A stretch of 64,000 bases of DNA from Symsagittifera roscoffensis (GCF_963678635.1 NC_087063.1:38952759-39016758); one strand, 5' to 3'. Positions 43,790-54,240 are shown, numbered from the stretch's first letter. A program made the numbers and translations. Notes: generated by a model not told the origin, from the sequence alone.

Positions 43790-46679
43790 TCAGTTGTTAA
43801 AGTTAAGTTTCTTCAAATCTCTACAGTTGTTGCAGCCACATAATATCCGCCAAGTGCATGAATCTGCTTCGTTGTAGCGGGTTTTGAAGACCTTCGTATA
43901 TACTTCCAGCAGTTTAATTTTGCATCCTGGATCAAAGATTATGTCAAATTTGAAGTAATCGTTAAAAAGGTTGGCCAGACGGCAAGCTCGAAACCAGTAA
44001 TCTGATTCACACTTCTTCAGACGTATTTGTTGGCAGGCAAAATTTCGTGTTACTTGTGTTCTTCGAGTACCGATGTCTGTGATGGTTACTTGACTACGCC
44101 AGTCTATGTCAATTTTTCCGGTTAGTATTTTGGCAAACAAGAGAATAACATGAAGTTCTTGATATAAGGAGATTGGAAGGATATCGAGTTTCAGGAGCTT
44201 ATCCTTATAGGATATGTTGTTTGTGATGAAGATCCATGATACTGCTTTTCGCTGGATACTTTCAAGAGTACCTAAGTCGCCTTTTGATGGTTTCCAGAGG
44301 GCTGATCCGTAGTTTAAAATTGGCACAACATAACAGATATATGCGTTCTTTCTGGTCCAAAACGTCGCTTTTGAAAGATTCCGTTTTAGGATGAAGAGAG
44401 CGTTCAAGGCTTTTTCGGTCCTTTTCTTTGCATGCAGAGTCCACGAGAGTGTGTCATTTACGAGAATTCCCAGATCTTTCATACATTCAGTTGTTTCAAA
44501 TTCATGGTTTGGCAGTGCAATAGGAGCTGTACCTTTAATGCAGAGCACTTTACTTTTTCCTAAGTTCATTGACATGAAATTTTCGTCACACCACCGCCAC
44601 AGTTTTCTAACGTCTATATTCAGTGTTAAAGGGTTGTCGCCTACAATTTTGTAGTCATCAGCATAACCGAACGATTTGGACATGACACATGATGGAAGAT
44701 CGTTTATGAAAACCAAGAAGAAGAAGAGCGGTCCGAGGATGGAGCCTTGTGGTACGCCACTGAATACTTCTAATTCATCTGAAACAGTGTCATTTAGTCT
44801 CACAGTTTGCTTCCCTTTATAGAGGTAGCTTCTTAACAGATTCAAACAGTTTCCACCAATCCCCAGAGCAGCCAACTTTTGTATGAGAAGCTCATGCGTG
44901 ACTTTGTTAAACGCTTTCTCGAAATCTATATAGAAGATATTCAGATAGGAGCAGTTTTCAGACTCTAAGCAGCTATAGATTTCATGTAGATATTCTATAA
45001 GGTTCGTTATAGTTGATCGTTTGGGTCTGAAACCATGTTGGGTTGATGCCAGAGTTAGGTAAACAATTGGAGTCAGCTTCTCGAAAATCAGTTTCTCTAG
45101 CAGTTTTGAAACTGTTGAAAGCAGGCTGATAGGCCTGTAATTACTCACATCTTGTTTATCTCCATCTTTGAGTATTGATGCAATTTCACTGACTTTCCAT
45201 TTTTCCGGAAATCGGGCTTTATTTGCGATGAGGTTAAACAGTAAGTGCAGTGATTTCGGCAGTGACTTGGAGAGACTCTTCAGAAGTAAGTTCCCGATCT
45301 TATCCGGTCCTTTGGCTTTATTTACGTCCAGTAGTTGCAGAGCGTTTTCTATTTCATCGGTCGTAAAGTGAATCTGATTTAGTAGGGTGCTATTTTGTTC
45401 GCCTATTTTCGTAGAGTAAGTCTTTTGAGTGAACACTGATTGAAAGTATTCGTTGAATAATATTACCTTTTCAATATCTGTATTGGCAGTTCTTTGATCG
45501 AAAAAAATTTCGGAATGGATAGTGTTCGACTTGGTGAGCGACTTCAAGTATCTCTGTATGTCGCTGAATTTGCCTTCCTTGAAGAGCGCCTTCTCATGTA
45601 GATGCTGGTCATTTTGAAGCGACAGGGTGAGCTCAGTTTGTAGACATTCGATTTTGATTTTGTTTGACGGCGTGGGCTGCCGTTGTTGTTTCAATTGAAG
45701 TGTTTTTAACTTCTTGATGAGGTTTGAAGAGTTACCACTTACCCATGGAGCCAGTTCAGACCTATGTTTCGTAGTTATTGTAAGAAGATCCTTTAATATT
45801 TCATGCAGCCACTTATACCAAAGTTCAACCATCAAGTCCACGTTGCTCATGCAGTATGGTCGGAAGGGATGTTGGAGAATGAACTCATTAATTTCTTTCC
45901 AGTTAGCTTTCTTGTATGCAAATATACCGAAATCTAGCTTTTGTTTGGGAGACGGTGAAGAGATATGTACAGGTCGGATATCAAACGAGACTTTAGCTTG
46001 ATAAGGTTTGTGATCAGAATTGAAGAGACTTCTCAGATGGTTATCAATGACTATGCTTGTCACATACTGGGGTTTATTGCATAAGAGAACATCCAGTGAC
46101 CTTCCGTCCTGGGTTTTTATGAGTTGCTGAAAATTTGATTCACATAGTTCATTGAGGATTTTTTGCTCGAAGAGAGATGTTGACGTCATTGAGGGCCAGT
46201 GTGTAGATGAAAGATTGATGTCTCCAGTTATATATGAGCAAACAGCACTGTTTTCGAACTGTTTTCGCCTAATGAACTTTAGGAGCTCAACGATGTCCGG
46301 AAGAGTCCATGTGTACGCACTGTTTGACGGGGAGCTGTAAAGACAACATATTAGGAATGTTTTATTTAAGCTTATACGAATTATCACACAGTCTTGAAAA
46401 ATTGAGTCAGTTTGAGAGCTTGGAATGTTTTTGCTTACTGCTATCAGAACACCGCCATGCTTTGTCAACCCTTTATCAGATAGTCTGTCTTTTCGATGTA
46501 TCGCATAGTTGGTTAGAATCAGACCTATATCGCTAATTGCTCTCTGTGAGCCACGTTTCTGTTAGGCAGATAATTTGATAAATATTTTTCACTTGAACGG
46601 CATTGGAGAAATTTGTTCGGCGTTGGTATTCAAGTATACTTCTCACATTGTAAATTAGTATATTTATGAAAGCTGCTAG
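43790..46679 (-). pseudogene. LINE ORF2: APE endonuclease and reverse transcriptase, one frameshift
   Basis: The main part (43790-46468, 892 codons) is intact. Endonuclease blocks are KHGGVLIAV, CLYSSPSN, ITGDINLSS and LDVLLCN, then FNSDHKP. RT blocks are KAKGPDKIGNLLLKSL, NYRPISLLSTVSKLLEKL, QHGFRPKRSTITNL, motif A IFYIDFEKAFNKVTH, motif B SGVPQGSILGPLFFF (one residue longer than usual) and motif C FGYADDYKIV. The C-terminus ends with the Cys/His-like WRILCGCNNC. The endonuclease N-terminus (ILIYNVRSILEYQRR, ICLTETWLTES) lies in another frame at 46535-46670, so one single-base frameshift near 46530 breaks it. No ATG lies between the ORF1 stop and this N-terminus, and the frame is the same as ORF1. 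Confidence 0.85.
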
Positions 46680-46682
46680 TCA
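46677..46682 (-). promoter_or_regulatory. TGA-CTA stop codon readthrough context between ORF1 and ORF2
   Basis: ORF1 ends GCGGACGAA-TGA-CTA-GCA-GCT and the endonuclease continues in the same frame as LAAFINILIYNVRSI. UGA followed by CUA(G) is an established readthrough stimulator. A homologous junction in the LINE at 20776-24125 reads TGG-CTA-GCT (21594-21602), sense instead of stop. Confidence 0.55.
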
Positions 46683-47506
46683 TTCGTCCGCCACGGGAAG
46701 CTTCTCTTTTGTCCACTTTGCGCCCTGTCGAATGAACAGGGTTGCGTCACGAACACGCAGATTTTTCGGATCGGTGCCTTTATTTATCAGTTTTCGTCGT
46801 CTCACAAGAGCTAAGTTTTCAAGGTCAGCTTCTTCTTTTGTCAGTTGTTTGCTGAGAAAGATTGGTTGACTGAAAGTTTTCAGCTTTCTCGCCGATAGCA
46901 GTACCATTCGACGCTGATATGCATTTGGAACTTTTAATAGGATAGTTCTCGTTTTGTTCTCTTCATATCGGCCAAGTCTTATGACGTCGCCTATAATAGC
47001 ATTGACTTCCATATGGGTTAGTAGTTTTTGAACTTCTGCAAGGTCGTGTTCTTGGCGTACTCTTGCTTCTTTTTCCGTTGATTCTTGTGATTTGGTAATC
47101 GGACTATTTTGGGCTGGTTGCCCGGAATCGGGCGGTTTCCTTGTGAGAAGCGTTTTGTTTTGATTTCAGACACAGTTTTACTGAGGTCAGTCATTTCGGT
47201 TTCAAGGTTTTTCATCTGACTTTCTTGGTGTTCATTTGAGACCGTGTTCACATGGGCAGATTGTGCTAGCTTTTCGTGGCGCTTCTCTTTGATACACTTG
47301 TTACAAAGAAGTAAGGCATTTTTTCCGATAGCCAGTACTCCATTGACATCCGCTTCACTCAGGCCAGTACAATTTTTAGTCAGATGCATTCGACAACCAC
47401 AGACGAAGCAGTCGAATGAACTTTCATTTTTCAGGATTTTCTCATCACAGGTGAAGCATGAATCAGAGATTGATTTGACTCGATTTCGAGTGTTATGTTT
47501 AGACAT
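46680..47506 (-). pseudogene. LINE ORF1: PHD-type finger and C-terminal RNA-binding region, one frameshift
   Basis: The N-terminal part (47018-47506) starts MSKHNTRNR and carries a Cys/His finger: CFTCDEKIL, FDCFVCGCRMHLTKNCTGL, LLLCNKC. A helical region (MKNLETEMTDLSKTVSEIK) follows, likely a coiled coil. The C-terminal part (46680-47012, extendable upstream as EVQKLLTHMEVNAIIG) has DVIRLGRYEENKTRTILLKV, IFLSKQLTKEEADL and GAKWTKEKLPVADE, homologous to the ORF1 region at 21280-21580. The two parts are in different frames and must switch between about 47175 and 47020. This may be a mutation or a programmed shift. Confidence 0.7.
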
Positions 47507-49735
47507 CTTTGAGGGGCTCAGAGCCAGAGACTCAATAAGCGCACCTACCTGTTTAGTATTTTAGTCTTTTCGCCTCGCGTCTCTCTCCAGCTGATCTTCG
47601 CTTGGTACCACGTGTTTTGAAGATCCGTTTGATGTTGGGGTAGTAGTGCAGTACAGTGGCCAAAGTACGTAACTCAATGTCAGAATGCTGATGAAATCTG
47701 CGATACTCAGCAAGCACCGATTCGTCAATTTGTTCAGACGCGCTGATAACGTGCTTTGTCACGTCAATGACGTAACAGTCCAAGGCCTTCACAAGGTCGT
47801 CAAAGATGCATTCGACAGCCACAGACGAAGCAGTCGAATGAACTTTCATTTTTCAGGATTTTCTCATCACAAGTGAAGCATGAATCAGAGATTGATTTGA
47901 CTCGATTTCGAGTGTTATGTTTAGACATCTTTGAGGGGCTCAGAGCCAGAGACTCAATAAGCGCACCTATGTAAAGAGTAAATCTAAAAACAACTTCAGT
48001 ACTTATAGGGAGGGGCTCAGAGCCAGAGACTCGATAAGCACGCCTACCTGTTTAGTATTTTAGTCTTTTCGCCTCGCGTCTCTCTCCAGCTGATCTTCGC
48101 TTGTTACCACGTGTTTTGCAGATCCGTTTGATGTTGGGGTAGTAGTGCAGTACAGTGGCCAAAGTACGTAACTCAATGTCAGAATGCTGATGAAGTCTGC
48201 GATACTCAGCAAGCACCGATTCGTCGATTTGTTCAGACGCGCTGATAACGTGCTTTGTCACGTCAATGACGTAACAGTCCAAGGCCTTCACAAGGTCGTC
48301 AAAGATGCATTCGACAGCCACAGACGAAGCAGTCGAATGAACTTTCATTTTTCAGGATTTTCTCATCACAAGTGAAGCATGAATCAGAGATTGATTTGAC
48401 TCGATTTCGAGTGTTATGTTTAGACATCTTTGAGGGGCTCAGAGCCAGAGACTCAATAAGCGCACCTACCTGTTTAGTATTTTAGTCTTTTCGCCTCGCG
48501 TCTCTCTCCAGCTGATCTTCGCTTGGTACCACGTGTTTTGAAGATCCGTTTGATGTTGGGGTAGTAGTGCAGTACAGTGGCCAAAGTACGTAACTCAATG
48601 TCAGAATGCTGATGAAATCTGCGATACTCAGCAAGCACCGATTCGTCAATTTGTTCAGACGCGCTGATAACGTGCTTTGTCACGTCAATGACGTAACAGT
48701 CCAAGGCCTTCACAAGGTCGTCAAAGATGCATTCGACAGCCACAGACGAAGCAGTCGAATGAACTTTCATTTTTCAGGATTTTCTCATCACAAGTGAAGC
48801 ATGAATCAGAGATTGATTTGACTCGATTTCGAGTGTTATGTTTAGACATCTTTGAGGGGCTCAGAGCCAGAGACTCAATAAGCGCACCTATGTAAAGAGT
48901 AAATCTAAAAACAACTTCAGTACTTATAGGGAGGGGCTCAGAGCCAGAGACTCGATAAGCACGCCTACCTGTTTAGTATTTTAGTCTTTTCGCCTCGCGT
49001 CTCTCTCCAGCTGATCTTCGCTTGTTACCACGTGTTTTGCAGATCCGTTTGATGTTGGGGTAGTAGTGCAGTACAGTGGCCAAAGTACGTAACTCAATGT
49101 CAGAATGCTGATGAAGTCTGCGATACTCAGCAAGCACCGATTCGTCGATTTGTTCAGACGCGCTGATAACGTGCTTTGTCACGTCAATGACGTAACAGTC
49201 CAAGGCTTTCACAAGGTCGTCAAAGATGCATTCGACAGCCACAGACGAAGCAGTCGAATGAACTTTCATTTTTCAGGATTTTCTCATCACAGGTGAAGCA
49301 TGAATCAGAGATTGATTTGACTCGATTTCGAGTGTTATGTTTAGACATCTTTGAGGGGCTCAGAGCCAGAGACTCAATAAGCGCACCTATGTAAAGAGTA
49401 AATCTAAAAACAACTTCAGTACTTATAGGGAGGGGCTCAGAGCCAGAGACTCGATAAGCACGCCTACCTGTTTAGTATTTTAGTCTTTTCGCCTCGCGTC
49501 TCTCTCCAGCTGATCTTCGCTTGGTACCACGTGTTTTGAAGATCCGTTTGATGTTGGGGTAGTAGTGCAGTACAGTGGCCAAAGTACGTAACTCAATGTC
49601 AGAATGCTGATGAAGTCTGCGATACTCAGCAAGCACCGATTCGTCGATTTGTTCAGACGCGCTGATAACGTGCTTTGTCACGTCAATGACGTAACAGTCC
49701 AAGGCCTTCACAAGGTCGTCAAAGATGTACGGAGC
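47507..49735 (-). repeat. Tandem array of the LINE 5' region, units of 499 and 422 bp
   Basis: Five successive copies of the ORF0 C-terminal half end at 47553, 48052, 48474, 48973 and 49472, with spacings 499, 422, 499 and 499. Each unit contains the ORF0 end, the intergenic linker and the start of ORF1 down to its CGCRMH codons. It then jumps back into ORF0 at FDDLVKAL. The 422 bp spacing lacks a 77-base linker segment. Unit variants alternate (TTGGTACC/GAAGATCC against TTGTTACC/GCAGATCC), so 47553-48474 and 48474-49395 form a 921 bp higher-order pair. The fused 98-codon ORFs (starting MKVHSTASSVAVEC) are by-products of the junction. Confidence 0.9.
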
Positions 49736-50053
49736 TCCTACTCGTTGACATGTGACAACGCAGAAGAGATTGGGAATTGTTTTCAGAGTCGCGATGAGTT
49801 GATCATCCGTTTGGGGAATGTTATTCTTTTTTGGATGTGATGTTATTGTGTTGTTGAGTAGGTCATGCCACAGTATAAGGTTACGTTTCCTCAGCTGGGT
49901 TGACGTTAAATAATCGTAACAATAGTTTGCTGTATTAGGGTCAAGATTTAGGCCGGGTAAAGAATGAACAGAATCGGCAAGCTTATGTTGTTCAGATTCG
50001 TCAAGTTTTGCAATGGAACGGCTAAGAGAGCTTGCTGCTACTATTTTGATCAT
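49472..50053 (-). CDS. LINE ORF0: SGNH-like accessory protein, homologue of PLE ORF0
   Basis: This intact 193-codon ORF is at the 5' end of the LINE. Key blocks are IKIVAASSLSRSI, SLPGLNLDPNTANY, LILWHDLLNNTITSH, VVTCQRVGAPYI, YVIDVTKHVIS and EYRRLHQHSDIELRTL, with a basic tail (RTKRRSAGERREAKRLKY). It has the same length and motif order as the PLE ORF0 at 39688-40269, at roughly 35-40 percent identity by eye. The alternation of strand-like and helix-like blocks fits a Rossmann-like SGNH fold, with AASS in place of GDS and LHQ in place of DxxH. Function is unknown; a role with RNA or RNP is possible given the tail. In the array-free arrangement ORF1 would start 46 bases after its stop. Confidence 0.75.
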   Translation of the reverse strand: MIKIVAASSLSRSIAKLDESEQHKLADSVHSLPGLNLDPNTANYCYDYLTSTQLRKRNLILWHDLLNNTITSHPKKNNIPQTDDQLIATLKTIPNLFCVVTCQRVGAPYIFDDLVKALDCYVIDVTKHVISASEQIDESVLAEYRRLHQHSDIELRTLATVLHYYPNIKRIFKTRGTKRRSAGERREAKRLKY

Positions 50054-50216
50054 AGAAAAGTAGAGATAGTAAATGTATATAAAGACAAATAAATTGAAAT
50101 GAACTCAGCTGATTGTAGTTGGGATGAGAAATAGAGCTAGTCTTCCAGACTGTAGGTTCACCCTGTTTGTTCCTGAGTGTAATCCAGATGGTATCGCTGT
50201 GAATAAACTTTCCAAC

Positions 50217-50708
50217 GATTTGTACAGACAGTCTAGATTTTTGAAACATGAAGATGCTCAAAATAATGCGAAAACGTTTGTTTGATTTTCCGATTTGAAC
50301 GCATTGTCATTTTTTTTAAGATAATCCATGAGTGTCTCTGAATTTCAGTTTGAAAATTGGCAAAAAATTGTCCTCCGTTACGGATAAACATGGCCAAGTG
50401 CAAACTTCTCGCATATAGTTGCTGAAAGTACCACTTGTTTTGACATGCTCAATTGAGTCGTGCTGTATTTGATAGGTGCGACATCAGTTGACCAAGCATA
50501 AATTAATCACAGTTTTTTTGTCCACAGGCATCTAACTTCCAGCTAATCAGGCGTTTGTTCTAATGCTCACTTCAGACCGACAACTGCTTTACTTAAACCT
50601 CCATCTGTCTCGTTTGCATTTCGAATCTTCTGAGATGCACAAATGCATGGAATGACCATTAGCACAAGTCTTTTCCTGTCATACTCTTGTTATAGTCAAG
50701 TTATTTCC
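50217..50708 (+). repeat. PLE terminal segment, direct copy, part 1
   Basis: This is the reverse complement of 35640-36131. It begins with a decayed hammerhead-like core (ATGAAGA at 50248, C3 lost). It ends at the target-site duplication AAGTTATTTCC (50698-50708) of the RLE LINE. Confidence 0.9.
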
Positions 50709-53700
50709 AACTAGAACATAACTTGACAGCCTAATTGTTGTGATAAACTTATTAAATAGATTTGTTATGTTTGATGTTTGTGCCTGTATGTGGAGCGCCC
50801 TCTAAAGGATTTTAGAGACAGGTCTGTCAAGTGGCTTTCTGTGGGGAAGTGGGGAACTGCAACTGGCTTGAGAAGTCTGGTGGTGCGCCGCTGAACCTAC
50901 TGAGCTCGGGTGAGATTGTTCCTTGTTTTTGATTTTTTACCTTTATGCTGCCTTTTAACCTTTTAAATTAATTTAGTTGTCTTTTTTTTTTATTTGCTGA
51001 TTTGTAAAATTCCCACTAGCCGCTTATCATGGGTTAGTTCAGTCCCCTAAAGTCCAGTCAAAATCCTTTTTTTTTACCTTTATGCTGCGTCAAGATGAGG
51101 AAAAACAACAAAGAGTGTACAAGCAAAGATTGCTTAAAACCTTCAGGACTGATAAATTGGATTAGATGTGATTGTTGTTCTAGTTGGTATCATATCAGTT
51201 GTGTAAATATTTCTCTTAGCGACTCTAAGAAAACCCAATGGTTTCAGTGTCCTTTATGCGTTGATGTAAAATCTGTTAATAAAGCAACAATAGGTAATGA
51301 TTTAGTGCTAGACAATTATGTTAATACAGCCATCTCAAATGTCCGAGTACTCAAGAGAGTACCAAAAGACTCGCGTGTTCCCTTGGCGGAAAGTCTGTCG
51401 GACAAAATAAATGACATCGTCTACAATGTAGAAGATGTTACAAAATGGCTAATTTTTTTAACGTCGTTCTTGTTTTTTTTGGAGCAACCGAAAAGAAGTG
51501 GACGCAAACAGACCACAAGCCTGAGCTCTTTGATAAATAAAAAAATTCGAGCAAATGACGTGTCACTTCCAAAACCCCATCCCCAAGTTTCAAGCCCGCC
51601 TCTGAGTGACCTCGAGCAGAGAATAAAGTTAATAAGTAGTAAGCTCGATGAAGGAAATGTAAAGGGAGGAATAAGGCTTGCTGCTTCGGATGACAAAATA
51701 GCTCCTTTTTCAACTGATAACTATCAAAAATTGTTATCTAAGCACCCGCAGCGAGCCAAATTTTCAGCTCCAAATCCAGAAAAGTTGGATAGTTTTTTCG
51801 TAACCGATTTCGACCTATACAAAGCGATAATGTCCTTTCCAAACGGATCAGCAGCAGGTCCTGATAAAATATTTCCTCAAATTTTTAAAGATCTTGTTAG
51901 TAAGTCGAATGGCAGTGCAGGACTTAATTTTCTGAAATCGCTTACTAAGCTGATAAACCTCATTGGAGATGGCAAAATACCGGAACCACTAAGACCTTTC
52001 TTTTTTGGCGCAAAGCTTATCGCCCTCATAAAAATAGACGGAGGGTTGAGACCGATTGCCATAGGCAACACGCTGAGACGTATCGCGTCTAAATGCGCTG
52101 GAAGCAAGGCCCTCTCCGAGCGACAAAATTTTTTCGGAAACGTACAGGTAGGATGCGGGACCAAACGAGGAGCAGAAATAGCTGCGCACTCGTTTCGAAA
52201 CCTAATTGAACGCGACGACAATCCAAAATGTATTGTTCTTTTAAAACTAGATTTTAAGAATGCCTTTAACTCTTTAAACAGAGAAACAATGCTGAATCAT
52301 GTTTTTTCAAATCGCCCCGAGTTATATAATTACACCCATTGCGCGTATGCTAAACCTAGTTACCTTTTTTACGGAAGCTCTGTCATAATGTCAGAAGACG
52401 GAACTCAGCAAGGTGATCCTGAAGCCCCACCCCTTTTTGCGGAAACAATTCATACACTAGTCAAACAGTTGGAGTCGAAAATTAACATCTGGTACTTAGA
52501 TGATGGGAACTTAGCCGACGACTATAAGGTAGTACTCCGGGACCTTAAAAACATTCTGAAATCGGAACAAATTTACGGCCTGAGCTTAAACACTGAGAAG
52601 TGTGAACTTTGTTTTTTGGGACCGACTACTAGTACACAGTATAATTCAATTTTAACACAATTTCGAAAAATATGCCCCAAAATAAAAATAAAAACAAAAG
52701 AAGAACTCCTCATTTTAGGATCTCCAATCGGCGAACTTTGCCGAAAAGAATTGCTCGACGAAAAAAATTAGGGAGCTTGAAAAAATCTTGGATGTCATTG
52801 ACAAACTAGACGCCCATTATGGTTTTTACCTCCTGAAAAATTGCTTTAGCATGCCAAAACTCCTTTATTTTTTGCGTACGAGCCCTTGTTTTTTGCAAAA
52901 TGATTTTTTGGAACGCTACGATAAATTACTAAGAAATTCGTTATGCAAGGTCACTAACGTGAAAATGGATGATAACCAGTTTTTACAAGCAGTTCTCCCG
53001 GCAGCCAAAGGTGGCTTGGGCGTTTCTTCCGCTCGTCTACTCGCTTTACCCGCTTTCTTAGCCTCAGCAGTAGGAGCGAAAGATGCCTTGAGCGAAATCT
53101 TTGGTTTGGAGCATGTGGATGGAACCTATGATGATGCGCTTAAACGGTGGTTTGACCTTGGAAAAATTGAAATGGCTCCGGAAAATGAAATCCAAAAAAA
53201 TTGGACGGAGCCAATTTTTGACAGCGAAATTGCAGACTTGATTTTACGACTCGAACCAACGGACGTGAAAAGGTTCAACGCGTTCCAAGATAGATTTGGA
53301 TCCCAATGGTTGAACGTCATCCCCTGCAAAAATTTAAGGTTAAAACTGTCGAACCAACAACTCAGAATTGCGATAGGACTTCGATTAGGATCAAAAATAT
53401 GCGAACGGCATAAATGCGTGTGCGGAAAAGACGTTACCGAGGATGGTTGGCATGGTCTTTCTTGCCTCAAAAGTGCAGGGAGATTCTCTAGGCATTCAAA
53501 CCTGAATGCCCTTATAAAGCAGAGTCTATCATCTACTCACATTCCGTCTGTTTTAGAACCACGACACCTCTACAGGACCGATCAGAAGCGACCAGACGGT
53601 TTGACCCTCGTTCCATGGGCTGATGGTAAGCAGCTCTTGTGGGATGTAACGGTAGTAGACTCCTTAGCTCCTTGTAGGATTAACGCCGGGTCTGTTTGTA

Positions 53701-54240
53701 ACCCTGGTACGGCTGCCGCTGAAGCGGAAGAACGAAAAATTGACAAATATAAAGATCTTGTAAATGATGGATATCTTTTTCAACCGCTAGCTTTTGAAAT
53801 TCAGGGCGCGGCCGGCCCCAGCACAGAAGTTTTTTTGAGCAAGCTTTGTAAGAACCTAAGCATATGCACTGAGGAACCCAGAGCAGGCAGCTTTTTAAAA
53901 CAGAGAATCTCCCTGGCAATACAGATTGCGAACGCCGCTTGCGTACTCGGAACAATAAATGACAAAATAACTTTCGACGAAATTTTTTACTTGTAACACT
54001 TGTATATTATATTATCTCGTGTCGAGTTGCGTGTTCTTATTGAAGAAGCGTAACCCGTATCGATTTTAAATGAAAAGGACTTAAACACTTGACATCTTCT
54101 TTTATCATTATCACTTCCATATCTAGAAAATTCCAAGGATTTTGACTGGAATACATGATGAAGGGACTCATGACTGTAACCTCGGTTACTATGATACTTT
54201 TGACCTTCTGATTACTGTTAAAATAAAAAAAAAAATAAAA
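50709..54240 (+). mobile_element. Full-length RLE-type LINE with 11 bp target-site duplication
   Basis: This is a 3532 bp element: a leader of about 386 bases (with GCCTAATTGTTGTGATAAAC near its start), one long ORF and a 240-base 3' UTR ending in an A-rich tail (AAAATAAAAAAAAAAATAAAA). It is bordered by AAGTTATTTCC at 50698-50708 and 54241-54251. The inverted copy of the host sequence at 35640 shows the empty site, so the boundaries are exact. A perfect duplication and near-intact ORF indicate a recent insertion. Confidence 0.93.
51095..53996 (+). CDS. RLE LINE ORF: PHD finger, reverse transcriptase, restriction-like endonuclease (one A7 indel)
   Basis: Residues 8-55 form a PHD-type finger (CTSKDC, RCDCCSSWYHISC, CPLC). 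RT blocks are AKLIALIKIDGGLRPIAIG, VQVGCGTKRGAEIAAH, motif A LKLDFKNAFNSLNRE (about residue 385), motif B DGTQQGDPEAPPLF and motif C WYLDDGNLADDY (about 467). At 52761-52767 a run of seven A shifts the frame and gives a stop at 52771. Dropping one A restores DEKIRELEKIL, and the ORF then continues open to 53996. The C-terminal half has AAKGGLGVSSARLLALP, SQWLNVIPCKNLRL, the CVCGK/HGLSC cluster and the PD-(D/E)XK-like nuclease (KRPDGLTLVPW, LLWDVTVVDSLAPC, ERKIDKYKDL). The nuclease nicks target DNA to prime reverse transcription. Confidence 0.88.

Larger units (their letters stand above)
43703..50212 (-). mobile_element. APE-type LINE with three ORFs, inserted in the PLE repeat
   Basis: The minus-strand element consists of a 5' leader (about 50060-50212), ORF0 (49472-50053), a tandem array, ORF1 (46680-47506), ORF2 (43790-46679) and a short 3' UTR with an ATT/TTA microsatellite tail (43703-43725). 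It interrupts a PLE unit: TTTAATCAT on the left side and AACGATTTGTACAG on the right rejoin to the PLE consensus. The target-site duplication is imperfect (CTTTAATCAT against CTTTCCAACGAT). Confidence 0.8.

Noticed and set aside
47553-49269. Four 98-codon ORFs starting MKVHSTASSVAVEC as a real small gene family
   Set aside because: Their N-termini come from reading the ORF1 finger in another frame across the tandem-duplication junction. Only the part from FDDLVKAL is ORF0 sequence.
47507-49735. CRISPR-like array
   Set aside because: Units are 422-499 bp of coding-derived sequence without short spacers, in a eukaryotic retroelement.
52755-52775. Programmed -1 frameshift at A7 in the RLE LINE
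   Set aside because: The downstream frame is reached by dropping one A (+1), not by slipping back one base. A single-base insertion, transcriptional slippage or a sequencing error is simpler.
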